Below are positions 41,262 to 50,846 of a stretch of 64,000 bases of DNA, piece after piece. A program made the position numbers and the translations under genes. Where the stretch lies: the NCBI RefSeq assembly GCF_003993775.1, contig NZ_RJRZ01000002.1, positions 248,001 through 312,000 on the forward strand, read 5' to 3'. The notes beneath the pieces are model-generated. The model worked only from the letters and a program-made list of their open reading frames with translations. It was not told the DNA's origin and did not search any database. This DNA is from Frigidibacter oleivorans. GTDB lineage: Bacteria; Pseudomonadota; Alphaproteobacteria; Rhodobacterales; Rhodobacteraceae. Position 1 is the first letter of the stretch, and every line of letters begins with the position of its first letter.

Positions 41262-41293
41262 AGGGGGCCGCCCCCGCACGGAGCCGGCCCCCT
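41262..41293 (-). terminator. Terminator of the HU gene
   Basis: AGGGGGCCG and CGGCCCCCT form a 9-bp stem with a 14-base loop, 36 bases after the HU stop. On the minus strand the stem is followed by TTCTCGTGT. Confidence 0.55.
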
Positions 41294-41329
41294 GAAACAC
41301 CGGCGGACCAGCCGCCGGGCGGAACGGGA

Positions 41330-41617
41330 TCAGCCGTTCACGACGTCCTTCAGCGACTTCGCGATGGTGACCTTCACCACCTTGTCGGCGGCCTTGGTCA
41401 TGGTCTCGCCCGTGGCCGGGTTGCGGACCTGACGTTCGGGACGCTCGCGGCAGGTAACCTTGCCGATGCCCGGAATGGTCACGGCGCCGCCATCGGCGAC
41501 GGCCTTCGACACGACGGCCGCCAGCGCATCCAGAGCCGCAGTCGCGGTCTTCTTGTCGGCGCTCATCTCGTCGGCCAGCTGCTTGACCAGTTCGGTCTTG
41601 GTCATCGGTTTGGACAT
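41330..41617 (-). CDS. hup: Histone-like DNA-binding protein HU
   Basis: A 95-residue nucleoid protein. TKTELVKQLADEM begins the dimerisation helices. The DNA-binding arm is RERPERQVRNPATGE (57-71), close to the HU consensus RxGRNPxTGE but with PERQV in place of the commoner AARTG. ATG 41617 is 6 bases after GAGGAG; the ATG at 41623 abuts that site and is unlikely. A good promoter lies about 60 bases upstream and a strong hairpin downstream, so it is monocistronic. Confidence 0.94.
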   Translation of the reverse strand: MSKPMTKTELVKQLADEMSADKKTATAALDALAAVVSKAVADGGAVTIPGIGKVTCRERPERQVRNPATGETMTKAADKVVKVTIAKSLKDVVNG

Positions 41618-41675
41618 GTTCATCTCCTCACATCTGCCCCGTTCGGGGTCATCGCCTTGGCGTCATCCTCGGGCT

Positions 41676-41704
41676 GCTAAACGGCTTTTCGCGCAGCATG
41701 GCAA
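41676..41704 (-). promoter_or_regulatory. Promoter of the HU gene
   Basis: On the minus strand TTGCCA (41699-41704), a 17-base spacer and TTTAGC (41676-41681) lie 59 bases upstream of the ATG. Confidence 0.5.
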
Positions 41705-41737
41705 GCGTTTTCCGCCCGCATCGGCGATTTCCCGGCG

Positions 41738-43222
41738 TCACAGGAAGGCCGTTTCCTCGAAACTGCGCAACTTGCGGCTGTGGATGCGTTCCAGAGGCAT
41801 GTCGCGCAGCCGTTCCATCGCGCGCACGCCGATCAGCAGATGCCGGCTGACCTGGGTGCGGTAGAAGTCCGACGCCATGCCCGGCAGCTTCAGTTCGCCA
41901 TGCAGCGGCTTGTCCGACACGCAGAGCAGCGTGCCGTAGGGCACCCGGAACCGGAAGCCGTTGGCGGCGATGGTGGCGCTTTCCATGTCCAGCGCCACGG
42001 CCCGCGATTGCGACAGGCGCTGCACCGGGCCGGACTGGTCGCGCAGCTCCCAGTTCCGGTTGTCGATGGTGGCGACGGTGCCGGTTCGCATGATCCGCTT
42101 CAGCTCGTACCCGTCGAGCTGCGTCACCTCGGCCACCGCTTCCTGCAGGGCGATCTGGATCTCGGCCAGCGCCGGGATCGGCACCCATGTGGGCAGATCG
42201 TCGTCCAGAACGTGATCCTCGCGCAGATAGGCGTGGGCCAGCACGAAATCGCCCAGTTGCTGCGTGTGCCGCAGGCCCGCGCAATGGCCCACCATCAGCC
42301 AGGCATGGGGGCGCAGCACCGCGATGTGGTCGGTCGCCGTCTTCGCGTTCGAGGGGCCGACGCCGATGTTCACCAGTGTGATCCCCTGCCCGTCGGGCCG
42401 GACCAGATGATAGGCGGGCATCTGCGGCAGGCGCGGCAGATGCGGTAGCGGCGCCTCGGGATCGGTGATGACCATGTTCCCCGGCCCGACGAAGGCGGAA
42501 TAGCCGCTGTCGCCCGTGGCGATGGCCCGGCGGGCGAAGGCCTCGAACTCGTCGACATAGAACTGGTAGTTGGTGAACAGGACGTGGTTCTGGAAATGCT
42601 CCGGCCCGGTCGCGGTGTAATGCGACAGCCGCGCCAGCGAATAGTCCACCCGCTGCGCGGTGAAGGGCGCCAGATGCCCGGACCCGTCCGGATGGCTGAG
42701 GTTGGTGCCGTTGACGATGTCGTCGTCCATCGTGGCGAGGTCCGGCACGTCGAACACGTCGCGCAGGCTGAAATCCAGCACGCCCTCCTGCGGCACCGCG
42801 ACCCCCGCGCGTCCGGCCACGGCGAAATGCACCGGGATCGGCGTGGCCGAGAGGCCGACGATCACCGGCACCGCGTGGTTGCGCATCAGCTGGCCCAGCT
42901 GCTGGATCAGGTAGTTGCGGAACAGGTCCGGCCGGGTGATCGTCGCCGAATAGGTGCCGGGCAAGGCCACATGGCCAAAGCTCAGGCGGCTGTCGCCCTT
43001 CATGTGGCTGGTGACGGTGATCCGCACCTCGGGATAGAAGGCCCGGATGCGCCGGCCCGGATGCCCCTCGGCGATGACGCGGTTGAACCCGTCCAGCAGG
43101 AAATCCGTCGCTTGGCCATACAGCGCCTCCAGCCGGTCCACCGCGGCGGCGGGATCGGTGAAGGCCTCTGCGGCGTGGCAGGGGGCGATGGCGATGCCGG
43201 CGGGCGTGTCGTGCAGGGTCAT
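41738..43222 (-). CDS. amn: AMP nucleosidase
   Basis: Hydrolyses AMP to adenine and ribose 5-phosphate. The 494-residue protein has an N-terminal regulatory region (RIRAFYPEVRITVTSH) and a C-terminal nucleoside phosphorylase-like domain with TLVNIGVGPSNAKTATDHIAVLRP split over 320-345, MVGHCAGLRHTQQLGDFVLA, and VALDMESATIAANGF, which carries the catalytic/ribose-binding Met-Glu. The start overlaps the ade stop by 4 bases (ATGA), so both are one leftward transcript. Together they convert AMP to adenine and on to hypoxanthine. Confidence 0.95.
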   Translation of the reverse strand: MTLHDTPAGIAIAPCHAAEAFTDPAAAVDRLEALYGQATDFLLDGFNRVIAEGHPGRRIRAFYPEVRITVTSHMKGDSRLSFGHVALPGTYSATITRPDLFRNYLIQQLGQLMRNHAVPVIVGLSATPIPVHFAVAGRAGVAVPQEGVLDFSLRDVFDVPDLATMDDDIVNGTNLSHPDGSGHLAPFTAQRVDYSLARLSHYTATGPEHFQNHVLFTNYQFYVDEFEAFARRAIATGDSGYSAFVGPGNMVITDPEAPLPHLPRLPQMPAYHLVRPDGQGITLVNIGVGPSNAKTATDHIAVLRPHAWLMVGHCAGLRHTQQLGDFVLAHAYLREDHVLDDDLPTWVPIPALAEIQIALQEAVAEVTQLDGYELKRIMRTGTVATIDNRNWELRDQSGPVQRLSQSRAVALDMESATIAANGFRFRVPYGTLLCVSDKPLHGELKLPGMASDFYRTQVSRHLLIGVRAMERLRDMPLERIHSRKLRSFEETAFL

Positions 43223-45021
43223 TGGAACAGTCCGGTCAGTTCGAAGCGCGTGACATCCACCAGCCCGAGGTCCGAGATGCGCAGTTCCGGGATCACCACC
43301 AGCGCCAGCAGCGAATGCTGCATGTAGGCGTTGTTCAGGGTGCAGCCGCATTCGGCCATCGCCCGCATCATCGCGCCCGCCTGCGCAGCCACCTCGGCGG
43401 CGGGGCTGTCGCTCATCAGCCCGGCGATGGGCAGCGGCACCACGGCCAGTTCCGCCCCGTCCTTCCAGACGGTGATGCCGCCGCCGATCTCGCCCAGCCG
43501 GTTCGCCGCCGCGGCCATCATCGCCCGGTCGGTGCCGACGACGATCATGTGGTGGCTGTCATGCGCCACGGTCGAGGCCATGGCCATCCGCCCGCGATAG
43601 CCGAAGCCCGAGACGAAGCCGTTGACCACGCCCCCCGTCGCGCGATGCCGTTCCACCAGCGCGATCTGCGCCACGTCCTGGCCTTCGTCCGGTTCCACCC
43701 GCCCGTCCGTCACCGCCAGTTCCGCGGTCAGTGCCCGGGTGGGGGCCTGGTTTTCCACCACGCCGATCACCCGCGCGGTGACGCTGTTCGCACCCTCCGG
43801 CGCGGCGATGGCGAAATCCCCGGCGCCGAGCCGCTTGCCCAGCCGGACCGTCGCCCGCGCCGCCGCCGGCCAGTCGTAATGCGGGCAGTCCACCAGCAGC
43901 CGCCCGTCGCGCGCCACGGTCCGCCCGCGGGCGATCACATGCTCGACGGGCAGCGTCCGCAGGTCCGGGGTCAGGATCACGTCCGCCCGTCGTCCCGGCG
44001 TCAGCGAGCCCAGCTCGCGCTCCATGCCGAAATGCGTGGCGGTGTTGATCGTCGCCATCTGCAGCGCCACCAGCGGATCGCAGCCGCAGGCGATGGCATG
44101 GCGCACCACCCGGTTCATGTGCCCCTCGTCCACCAGCGTGCCGGAATGGCAGTCGTCGGTGCAGAGGATGAAGTTGCGCGGATCGAGCCCGCGTTCGGTG
44201 ATCGCCGTGATCTGCCGTTCGACGTCGTACCAGGCCGAGCCGAGCCGCAGCATCGCCCGCATCCCCTGCCGGACCCGGGCCACGGCATCGGCCTCGACCG
44301 TGCCCTCGTGATCGTCGGCGGGCCCGCCCGCGACATAGGCGGCAAAGGGCAGGCCCAGATCGGGGCTGGCATAATGCCCGCCCACCGTCTTGCCCGCCCG
44401 CTGCGTCGCCGCGATCTCGGCCAGCATCTGCGGATCGCCCGCGATCACGCCGGGGAAATTCATCATCTCGCCCAGCCCGACGATGCCCGGCCAGGTCATC
44501 GCCTCGGCAACGTCGGCGGCGCTGATGGCGAAGCCGGTGGTTTCCAGCCCCGGCGCCGAGGGCGCGCAGGAGGGCATCTGCATGAACAGGTTGACGGGCT
44601 GCATCAGCGCCTCGTCATGCATCATCCGCACGCCGGCGAGCCCGAGGACGTTGGCGATCTCGTGCGGGTCGGCGAACATGGTGGTGGTGCCGTGGGGGAT
44701 GACGGCGGCGGCGAATTCGGCGGGCGTCAGCATGCCGGATTCCACATGCATGTGCCCGTCGCAGAGGCCCGGGATCATGTAGCGGCCCGCGGCCTCGATC
44801 ACCTCTGTCCCCGGCCCGGTGCAATGCGCGGCGGAGGGGCCGACGAAGGCGATGCGTCCCGCGGCCACGGCGATGTCATGGCCGTCCAGCACCTCGCGGC
44901 TGTGGACGTTGACCCATCTCCCGCCCCGGATCACCAGATCGGCCATCTCGCGCCCCGCGGCGACGGCGACGAGGCGGGGCGCGGCCTCGGGCCAGCTTGG
45001 CAGATCGTGCTTCGGTTCCAT
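43219..45021 (-). CDS. ade: Adenine deaminase
   Basis: Metal-dependent amidohydrolase converting adenine to hypoxanthine and ammonia. The 600 residues contain GLCDGHMHVESGMLTP (metal ligands His90 and His92), HGTTTMFADPHEIANVLG, FILCTDDCHSGTLVDEGHMN, and the C-terminal domain with VSGFGYRGRMAMASTVAHDSHH. Length matches bacterial Ade. ATG 45021 is used; an in-frame GTG at 45036 would add five residues. It is the first gene of ade-amn, so the second enzyme of the route is translated first. Confidence 0.95.
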   Translation of the reverse strand: MEPKHDLPSWPEAAPRLVAVAAGREMADLVIRGGRWVNVHSREVLDGHDIAVAAGRIAFVGPSAAHCTGPGTEVIEAAGRYMIPGLCDGHMHVESGMLTPAEFAAAVIPHGTTTMFADPHEIANVLGLAGVRMMHDEALMQPVNLFMQMPSCAPSAPGLETTGFAISAADVAEAMTWPGIVGLGEMMNFPGVIAGDPQMLAEIAATQRAGKTVGGHYASPDLGLPFAAYVAGGPADDHEGTVEADAVARVRQGMRAMLRLGSAWYDVERQITAITERGLDPRNFILCTDDCHSGTLVDEGHMNRVVRHAIACGCDPLVALQMATINTATHFGMERELGSLTPGRRADVILTPDLRTLPVEHVIARGRTVARDGRLLVDCPHYDWPAAARATVRLGKRLGAGDFAIAAPEGANSVTARVIGVVENQAPTRALTAELAVTDGRVEPDEGQDVAQIALVERHRATGGVVNGFVSGFGYRGRMAMASTVAHDSHHMIVVGTDRAMMAAAANRLGEIGGGITVWKDGAELAVVPLPIAGLMSDSPAAEVAAQAGAMMRAMAECGCTLNNAYMQHSLLALVVIPELRISDLGLVDVTRFELTGLFQ

Positions 45022-45110
45022 GCCGAAATCTGGCACCGCCCCGGCGCAGGCGCAAGTGACGGTTCAGCGACGCGCGGCATCCTGCAGCCGATCGAATATC
45101 CCGCGGGGGT

Positions 45111-45131
45111 GCGGGGGCGCGAGGCCCCCGC
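45111..45131. other. Strong GC hairpin in the divergent ade/topoisomerase gap
   Basis: GCGGGGGC and GCCCCCGC, 8-bp arms with a 5-base loop; outer GGGTG/CACCC can extend it with an asymmetric bulge. It lies between two divergent starts, so it is not a terminator for either gene. It could be a 5' leader structure for one of them. Confidence 0.5.
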
Positions 45132-45201
45132 TCGGCACCCGCCAGCGGCGTCCCGGAACCCGACCGCCCCGCCGGCTGTTCTGACCGGCGGAGGAGCCGA
45201 C

Positions 45202-46188
45202 ATGCCAGCCGACCGACCGAAGCTCGTCTACTATCCCGACAGCGAACCCGGCATCCGCCGCCTGCGCCGCGGCCGCGGCTTCAGCTATCGCGCGGCCGAC
45301 GGCACCAGCATCGACGATCCGGGGGAACGGGCCCGCATCGCCTCGCTGGCGGTGCCGCCCGCCTATGAGGATGTCTGGATCTGCCCGCTGCCCCTTGGCC
45401 ATCTGCAGGCGACGGGGCGCGATGCGCGGGCGCGCAAGCAGTACCGCTATCACCCCGACTGGACGGCGTTCCGGTCCGAGCGGAAATATGCGAGCATGCC
45501 GGTCTTCGGTCAGGCGCTGCCCCGCATCCGCCGCGCGATCCGGCGCGACCTGCAGGGCGAGGCGGGCGATCAGGATTTCGCCGTGGCCGCGGTGCTGGCG
45601 ATGATCGACCGGCTGTCGATCCGGGTCGGCAACCCGGCCTATGCCGAGATGAACGGCAGTTTCGGCGCGACCACGCTGAAGCGGCGGCACCTGAAGCTGA
45701 CGGCGCAGGGGCTGCGGCTGGACTATACAGCCAAGGGCGGGCAGCGCATCCGCGCCGCCGTGGCCGACCGGACGCTGAACCGGGTGCTGGCGGAAATGGA
45801 CGATCTGCCCGGCCGCACGCTGGTGCGCTGGATCGACGCCGAGGGGCGCAGCCGGCCCGTGACATCCGACATGGTCAACGCCCGGCTGGCGGAACTGGTG
45901 GAGGATGCGGGGGCGACGGCCAAGACCTTCCGCACCTGGAACGGTTCGGTCGCGGCGCTGGAGGCGGCGCTGGCCGCGGACCGGCCGACGGTGAAGCTGA
46001 TGGCGCAGGCGGCGGCGGACCGGTTGCACAACACCCCCACCGTGGCGCGGGGCAGCTATATCCATCCCGGGGTGCTGGCCCTGCCGGACCTGTCCGAGGC
46101 CGACCGCGCCGACCTGACCCGCGCCCTGCCCGAGGTCGAGGGCCTGCGGCTGACAGAGCGGGCGCTGCTGCGGCTGCTGGCGGGCTGA
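45202..46188 (+). CDS. DNA topoisomerase IB
   Basis: Poxvirus-like bacterial type IB topoisomerase that relaxes supercoils by transient 3'-phosphotyrosine cleavage. The 328 residues contain PPAYEDVWICPLPLGHLQAT, RKQYRYHPDWTAFR, GSFGATTLKRRHLKL, and the catalytic Tyr286 in VARGSYIHPGVLALP. The GGAGGAG site is 5 bases before ATG 45202. Bacterial TopIB is accessory and non-essential where tested. Confidence 0.95.
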   Translation: MPADRPKLVYYPDSEPGIRRLRRGRGFSYRAADGTSIDDPGERARIASLAVPPAYEDVWICPLPLGHLQATGRDARARKQYRYHPDWTAFRSERKYASMPVFGQALPRIRRAIRRDLQGEAGDQDFAVAAVLAMIDRLSIRVGNPAYAEMNGSFGATTLKRRHLKLTAQGLRLDYTAKGGQRIRAAVADRTLNRVLAEMDDLPGRTLVRWIDAEGRSRPVTSDMVNARLAELVEDAGATAKTFRTWNGSVAALEAALAADRPTVKLMAQAAADRLHNTPTVARGSYIHPGVLALPDLSEADRADLTRALPEVEGLRLTERALLRLLAG

Positions 46189-46243
46189 GCTTTCCTTCCC
46201 GGGCCGCTGCGCCTAGGCTGGCCGCGCCGGAAGGAGCCGCCCC

Positions 46244-46567
46244 ATGTCTGACCCCGCCCCCGAAGCCGCGACCCTGCCCGCCGTCACCATCGCCTATTGC
46301 ACCCAGTGCAACTGGCTGCTGCGGGCGGGATGGATGGCGCAGGAACTGCTGTCCACCTTCGGCGAGGATCTGGGCTCGGTCGCGCTGATCCCCGGGCATG
46401 GCGGTGTGTTCGAAATCCGGGTGGACGGCGCGCTGGTCTGGGAACGCAAGCGCGACGGCGGCTGTCCCGACGTGAAGACGCTGAAGGGCCGGGTGCGCGA
46501 CGTGATCGCGCCCGACCGCGACCTCGGCCATCTCGACCGGGCGGGACAGGCGGGGGGGCAGTCGTGA
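46244..46567 (+). CDS. SelT/SelW/SelH (Rdx) family thioredoxin-like protein
   Basis: A 107-residue protein with the CxxC redox motif in VTIAYCTQCNWLLRAGW (Cys19, Cys22), where eukaryotic relatives have selenocysteine. The rest, with GGVFEIRVDGALVWERKRDGGCPDVKTLK split at 53-81, follows the Rdx family. Its last bases overlap the GTG start of the SDR gene. Function in bacteria is unproven; redox activity is inferred from the motif. Confidence 0.92.
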   Translation: MSDPAPEAATLPAVTIAYCTQCNWLLRAGWMAQELLSTFGEDLGSVALIPGHGGVFEIRVDGALVWERKRDGGCPDVKTLKGRVRDVIAPDRDLGHLDRAGQAGGQS

Positions 46568-47433
46568 CCGGCACGCTGCTGTCCATCGGCCACGGCTATT
46601 CGGCGCGGGCGCTGGCCGCGCTGCTGCGGCCCGCGGGCTGGCAGGTGATCGGCACCACCCGCACCGCCGCCACCGCCGACCAGCTGCGCGCCGAGGGGGT
46701 GGAGCCGCTGGTCTGGCCCACCGCCGACCTGCGCCCGGCGCTGGCGCGGGCCACGCATCTGCTGACCTCGGTCGCGCCGGACGAGGCGGGCGACCCGGTG
46801 CTGCGCACCGAACGCGCCGCCATTGCCGCGGCGGCGCCGGGGCTGGTCTGGGCGGGCTACCTGTCCACCACCGGGGTCTATGGCGACCGCGGCGGGGACT
46901 GGGTGGACGAGGGGTCGGAGCTTGCCCCCGCGACCCTGCGCGGGCGGATGCGCGTCGCGGCCGAGGCGGACTGGCAGCGGCGGGCGGCAGAGGCGGGGCT
47001 GCCGCTGCACATCTTCCGGCTGGCCGGCATCTATGGCCCCGGGCGCGGCCCCTTCGCCAAGCTGCGGGCGGGCACGGCGCGGCGGATCGTCAAGCCGGGG
47101 CAGGTGTTCAGCCGCATCCATGTCGAGGATATCGCGCAGGTGCTGGCGGCCTCGATGGCGCGGCCGCAGCCGGGCGCGATCTACAACCTTTGCGATGACG
47201 ACCCGGCCCCGCCGGAAGAGGTGATCGCCCATGCCGCGGGCCTTTTGGGCCTGCCGGTGCCGCCGGCGGAGGATTTTGCGGCGGTCGCGGACGGGATGAC
47301 CCCGATGGCGCGCAGCTTCTATGCGGAATCCAAAAGGGTGCGGAACGACCGGATCAAGACCGATCTGGGCATCGCCCTGCGCTATCCGGACTATCGGCGC
47401 GGTCTGGCGGCGCTGCTGGCGGCAGAGACCTAG
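46564..47433 (+). CDS. YeeZ-like NAD(P)-dependent SDR oxidoreductase
   Basis: A 289-residue atypical SDR. The N-terminal nucleotide site is LLSIGHGYSARALAALL instead of the usual GxxGxxG. STTGVYGDRGGDWVDE and FRLAGIYGPGRGPFAKL are typical of the YeeZ/SDR_a group. The GTG start overlaps the Rdx stop (GTGA), indicating coupling. It converges on the MFS gene with a 4-base overlap of the stops. Reaction unknown. Confidence 0.88.
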   Translation: MTGTLLSIGHGYSARALAALLRPAGWQVIGTTRTAATADQLRAEGVEPLVWPTADLRPALARATHLLTSVAPDEAGDPVLRTERAAIAAAAPGLVWAGYLSTTGVYGDRGGDWVDEGSELAPATLRGRMRVAAEADWQRRAAEAGLPLHIFRLAGIYGPGRGPFAKLRAGTARRIVKPGQVFSRIHVEDIAQVLAASMARPQPGAIYNLCDDDPAPPEEVIAHAAGLLGLPVPPAEDFAAVADGMTPMARSFYAESKRVRNDRIKTDLGIALRYPDYRRGLAALLAAET

Positions 47434-48644
47434 CCGAGCCGCGGCCGGCGTCGGCCGTCGATCACCGTCACCGCGAAGATCAGGATGCCCGCCGCCGTCA
47501 CCGCCGCGCCGACATAGCCCGACGAGGCGAAGCCGTGGCCCGCCCGCAGCGCCTCGGCCGCGAGCCAGGGGCCGAGCGCGTTGGCGACGTTGAAGGCGGA
47601 ATGGTTCAGCGCCGCGGCCAGCGTCTGCGCCTCGCCCGCGACATCCATCAGCCGGGTCTGCAGCACGGTGGACAGGCCGGTGGTGGCGCCGATGGCCAGC
47701 ACCACGGGCAGCATCGTCCAGATGCTGTTGGTGGCCACGGGATAGATCATCAGCATCACGAACATGCTGCCCATGATCGCGAAGCCCGCCACCTCCTGAT
47801 TGCGGTCCGAGGCCCAGCCGGCGATCAGCGCGCCCAGTGTCATCCCCGCCCCCATCAGCATCAGCACCGCGGGCACCAGCCAGTCCTGCCCCGGCATCCG
47901 CTCGATGACGGTGGAGGCGAGGTAGGTGTAGACGGCGAAGAACCCGCCGAAGCCGATGGCCCCGGTGGCGAGGATCAGCCAGACCTGCCGGCTTTTCAGT
48001 GCGTCGAGTTCGCGCAGCGGGTTCACCCCCCGCCGCGGCGCATCGCGCGGCGCGACGAGGAAGACGGCGATGGCGGTCGCGGTGGCCAGCACGCCCACGA
48101 TCCCGAAGCCGAAGCGCCAGCCGATGGTCTGGCCGAGGACGTTGGCGAAGGGCACGCCAAGCGTGGTGGCGACGGTCAGCCCCATCATCAGCCGCGCCAC
48201 GGCGGCGGATCGGCGGTTGGGCGGCACGACCGAGGCCGCGACCAGCGCCGCCACCCCGAAATAGGCGCCATGCGGCAGGCCCGACAGGAAGCGGAACAGC
48301 AGCATCGTGCCGAAATCCGGCGACAGGGCCGACAGCGTGTTGAACAGCGCATAGGCCAGCATCAGCCAGATCAGCAGGATGCGCCGCGACATCGTCGCGC
48401 CCAGCACCGCCAGCGTCGGCGCGCCCACGACCACGCCAAGCGCATAGGCCGAGATCGCCTCGGCCGCCTTCGCCTCGGACACGCCCAGATCGGGCGAGAA
48501 ATAGGGCACCAGCGCCATCGCCGCGAATTCGGTGGTGCCGATGGCGAAACCGCCCATCGCCAGGGCGAACAGCACGATGCCGGGCTTCACCGGCGCGGCG
48601 GGGCGGGCGGCGTCCTCCAGCGGGAGGCAGGTGGGGCTGGCCAT
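47430..48644 (-). CDS. MFS efflux transporter, AraJ/PbuE-like
   Basis: A 404-residue, 12-helix drug:H+ antiporter-1-type permease. GGFAIGTTEFAAMALVPYF (helix 1), ISAYALGVVVGAPTLA with the motif-A-like region, and RFLSGLPHGAYFGVAALVAA identify the group that includes AraJ and YdhP. ATG 48644 follows AGGAG and removes a non-conserved extension. It may export sugars, nucleosides or arylated compounds; the amn-ade genes nearby make purine export possible but unproven. Confidence 0.92.
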   Translation of the reverse strand: MASPTCLPLEDAARPAAPVKPGIVLFALAMGGFAIGTTEFAAMALVPYFSPDLGVSEAKAAEAISAYALGVVVGAPTLAVLGATMSRRILLIWLMLAYALFNTLSALSPDFGTMLLFRFLSGLPHGAYFGVAALVAASVVPPNRRSAAVARLMMGLTVATTLGVPFANVLGQTIGWRFGFGIVGVLATATAIAVFLVAPRDAPRRGVNPLRELDALKSRQVWLILATGAIGFGGFFAVYTYLASTVIERMPGQDWLVPAVLMLMGAGMTLGALIAGWASDRNQEVAGFAIMGSMFVMLMIYPVATNSIWTMLPVVLAIGATTGLSTVLQTRLMDVAGEAQTLAAALNHSAFNVANALGPWLAAEALRAGHGFASSGYVGAAVTAAGILIFAVTVIDGRRRPRLG

Positions 48645-48785
48645 GCGGGTCTCCTGAGGCTGCGTCCGACGCCTCCTCCCTGTGCCCGGCTTTCGCCGAT
48701 GCCCGCGCCGGATGCAACCTGCAAGATCGTGAGCGTCGCGGCTTCGGCGGAAGCTGTATCCCAGATGCACGAACCGGCGGGCGGA

Positions 48786-49889
48786 TCAGCCGATGCGACC
48801 CCGGACGCCGCCGGTCTGGCCCCGGTCCAGCAGCAGATGGTCCAGCAGCACGCAGGCCATCATCGCCTCGCCCACCGGCACGGCGCGGATGCCCACGCAG
48901 GGATCGTGCCGGCCCTTGGTGATCAGGTCCACGGGGTTGCCCCCGGTGTCGATGGTCTGGCGCGGGGTCAGGATCGACGAGGTGGGCTTTACCGCGAAGC
49001 GCACCACCACGTCCTGCCCGGTCGAGATGCCGCCGAGGATGCCGCCCGCATGGTTCGACAGGTAGACGGGCTGGCCGTCATTGCCCATGCGCATCTCGTC
49101 GGCATTCTCGGTGCCGGTCAGTTCCGCCGCCGCCATGCCCTCGCCGATCTCGACGCCCTTGACCGCGTTGATCGACATCATCGCCGCCGCCAGGTCGCCG
49201 TCGAGCTTGCCATAGACCGGCGCGCCCAGGCCGGGGGGCACGCCCTGCGCCAGCACCTCGATCACCGCGCCGACGGAATTGCCCGACTTGCGCAGCCCGT
49301 CCAGATAGTCGGCCCAGTCCTCGACCGCCGCCGCATCGGGCAGCCAGAAGGGGTTTTCGCCGATGGCCGCCGCGTCGAACCGGCTGCGGTCCAGCGCCCT
49401 GGACCCCATCCGCACCATGTAGCCGGTGATCGTCAGCCCCGGCGCCAGCACCGCCAGCGCGGCCCGGGCCACGCCCCCCGCCGCGACGCGCGCCGCGGTT
49501 TCCCGGGCACTGGACCGGCCGCCGCCGCGATAGTCGCGCAGCCCGTATTTCTGGTGATAGGTGATGTCGGCATGGCCGGGGCGGAACTGGCGGGCGATGT
49601 CGCCATAGTCCTTCGACCGCTGGTCGGTATTCTCGATCATCAGCTGGATCGGCGTGCCGGTGGTGCGGCCCTCGAATACCCCCGACAGGATCCGCACCGC
49701 ATCCGGTTCCTGCCGCTGGGTGGTGAAGCGGTTCTGGCCGGGGCGGCGCTTGTCCAGCCAGTGCTGGATCGCGGCCTCGTCCAGCGGGATGCCGGGGGGG
49801 CAGCCGTCCACCGTGGCGCCAAGCGCCGGCCCGTGGCTTTCGCCCCAGGTGGTGACGCGGAACAGGTGGCCGAATGTGTTGACGCTCAT
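48786..49889 (-). CDS. aroC: Chorismate synthase
   Basis: Last step of the shikimate pathway, converting EPSP to chorismate with reduced FMN. The 367 residues show [67 protein letters not shown] and [17 protein letters not shown], all diagnostic. GGGAG precedes ATG 49889. It stands alone between the MFS gene and a small protein gene. Confidence 0.98.
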   Translation of the reverse strand: MSVNTFGHLFRVTTWGESHGPALGATVDGCPPGIPLDEAAIQHWLDKRRPGQNRFTTQRQEPDAVRILSGVFEGRTTGTPIQLMIENTDQRSKDYGDIARQFRPGHADITYHQKYGLRDYRGGGRSSARETAARVAAGGVARAALAVLAPGLTITGYMVRMGSRALDRSRFDAAAIGENPFWLPDAAAVEDWADYLDGLRKSGNSVGAVIEVLAQGVPPGLGAPVYGKLDGDLAAAMMSINAVKGVEIGEGMAAAELTGTENADEMRMGNDGQPVYLSNHAGGILGGISTGQDVVVRFAVKPTSSILTPRQTIDTGGNPVDLITKGRHDPCVGIRAVPVGEAMMACVLLDHLLLDRGQTGGVRGRIG

Positions 49890-49968
49890 CACGCGCTCCC
49901 GCTGGGTCCGTGTGGCGGGAATAGTTGCGGCGCGCGGGTGCCGCAAGCCTCGTCGGGGATTTCGCGCC

Positions 49969-50175
49969 TCAGCCCAGGTCGGCGCGGCCCGGGGAACTGC
50001 CGCGCGCGCCATTCGTCGCCGGGGCGGCCAGAGGCAGCGCCTCCAGTTCCTGCTGCAGGCGCAGGGCAAGCTCGATCAGCTCCGGCGGCACCTCGGCCCG
50101 CGCCAGCTCTTCCCGCAGCTCGGTCAGCATCGCGGCCAGATCGGCGCCGGGCTGGGAAGGCGTGCTCTCGGTCAT
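49969..50175 (-). CDS. Small putative coiled-coil protein, 68 residues
   Basis: Not recognised. ATG 50175 has AGGA 5 bases upstream. Residues 11-48 predict two amphipathic helices with heptad-like Leu spacing ([31 protein letters not shown]), and the tail is Ala/Gly/Ser-rich and probably disordered. It is 79 bases upstream of aroC on the same strand. It could be a genuine small regulator or adaptor, or a spurious frame in GC-rich DNA. Confidence 0.5.
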   Translation of the reverse strand: MTESTPSQPGADLAAMLTELREELARAEVPPELIELALRLQQELEALPLAAPATNGARGSSPGRADLG

Positions 50176-50242
50176 CGGCGTCCTGAGGATCGCATCCGGA
50201 TTTGTGAAGACAACCTTAGTATTGCGGCCATAAAACGACAAT

Positions 50243-50266
50243 CCCGCCGGCGCGATTGCCGGCGGG
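50243..50266 (-). terminator. Rho-independent terminator of the YciF-like gene
   Basis: CCCGCCGGC and GCCGGCGGG make a perfect 9-bp stem with a 6-base loop, 44 bases after the stop. On the minus strand it is followed by ATTGTCGTTTTATGG. Confidence 0.7.
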
Positions 50267-50310
50267 GCGTGTCAATTTGGCCGGCGGGGGCTGCCCGCGG
50301 GGCGGCTCGA

Positions 50311-50811
50311 TCAGGCGGCCTTCTTCTGCGCGGCGGTGTTCACGGCGGTCTTCGCCAGCTTGGTCAGCAGCCCGTCGGTCTTCTCCTCCTCGGCCAGGGT
50401 CTGGCCCAGAAGGTCCGCGGCCTCGTCCATGCCAAGCTGCGTGGCCCAGGCCTTCAGCGTGCCATAGCGGCTGATCTCGTAGTGCTCCACCGCCTGCGCC
50501 GCGGCCAGAAGGCCGGCGTCATGGGCGGGCGAGCCCTTGAATTCCTCCATCACCTCCTCGCCTTCCGAGATGATGCCCTCGATCGCGTCGCAGGTCTTGC
50601 CGCGCGGACGCTTGCCGATCAGCTCGAACACCTTGGTCAGGCGCTCGATCTGGCCCTGCGTCTCGTCCTCATGCGTCTCGAAAGCCTCTTTCAGCTTGGG
50701 GTCCTGCGCCGCCCGCGCCATCTTGCGCAGCGCCTGGGTGATCTTGCGCTCGGCATAGTAGATGTCGCGCAGCGTCTCGTGGAACAGGGTGTCGAGCGTC
50801 TTGTCGGCCAT
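50311..50811 (-). CDS. YciF/DUF892 ferritin-like protein
   Basis: A 166-residue four-helix protein of the YciE/YciF family, often induced by osmotic or general stress. [21 protein letters not shown] is the signature first helix with metal-type Glu residues. [20 protein letters not shown] and [17 protein letters not shown] complete the likely di-iron ligands. Its gene has a terminator downstream and a dyad upstream covering the promoter region. Catalytic role is not established. Confidence 0.92.
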   Translation of the reverse strand: MADKTLDTLFHETLRDIYYAERKITQALRKMARAAQDPKLKEAFETHEDETQGQIERLTKVFELIGKRPRGKTCDAIEGIISEGEEVMEEFKGSPAHDAGLLAAAQAVEHYEISRYGTLKAWATQLGMDEAADLLGQTLAEEEKTDGLLTKLAKTAVNTAAQKKAA

Positions 50812-50846
50812 CGGTATCCTCCGTGGGGCAGATGTGCTGGATCCGT

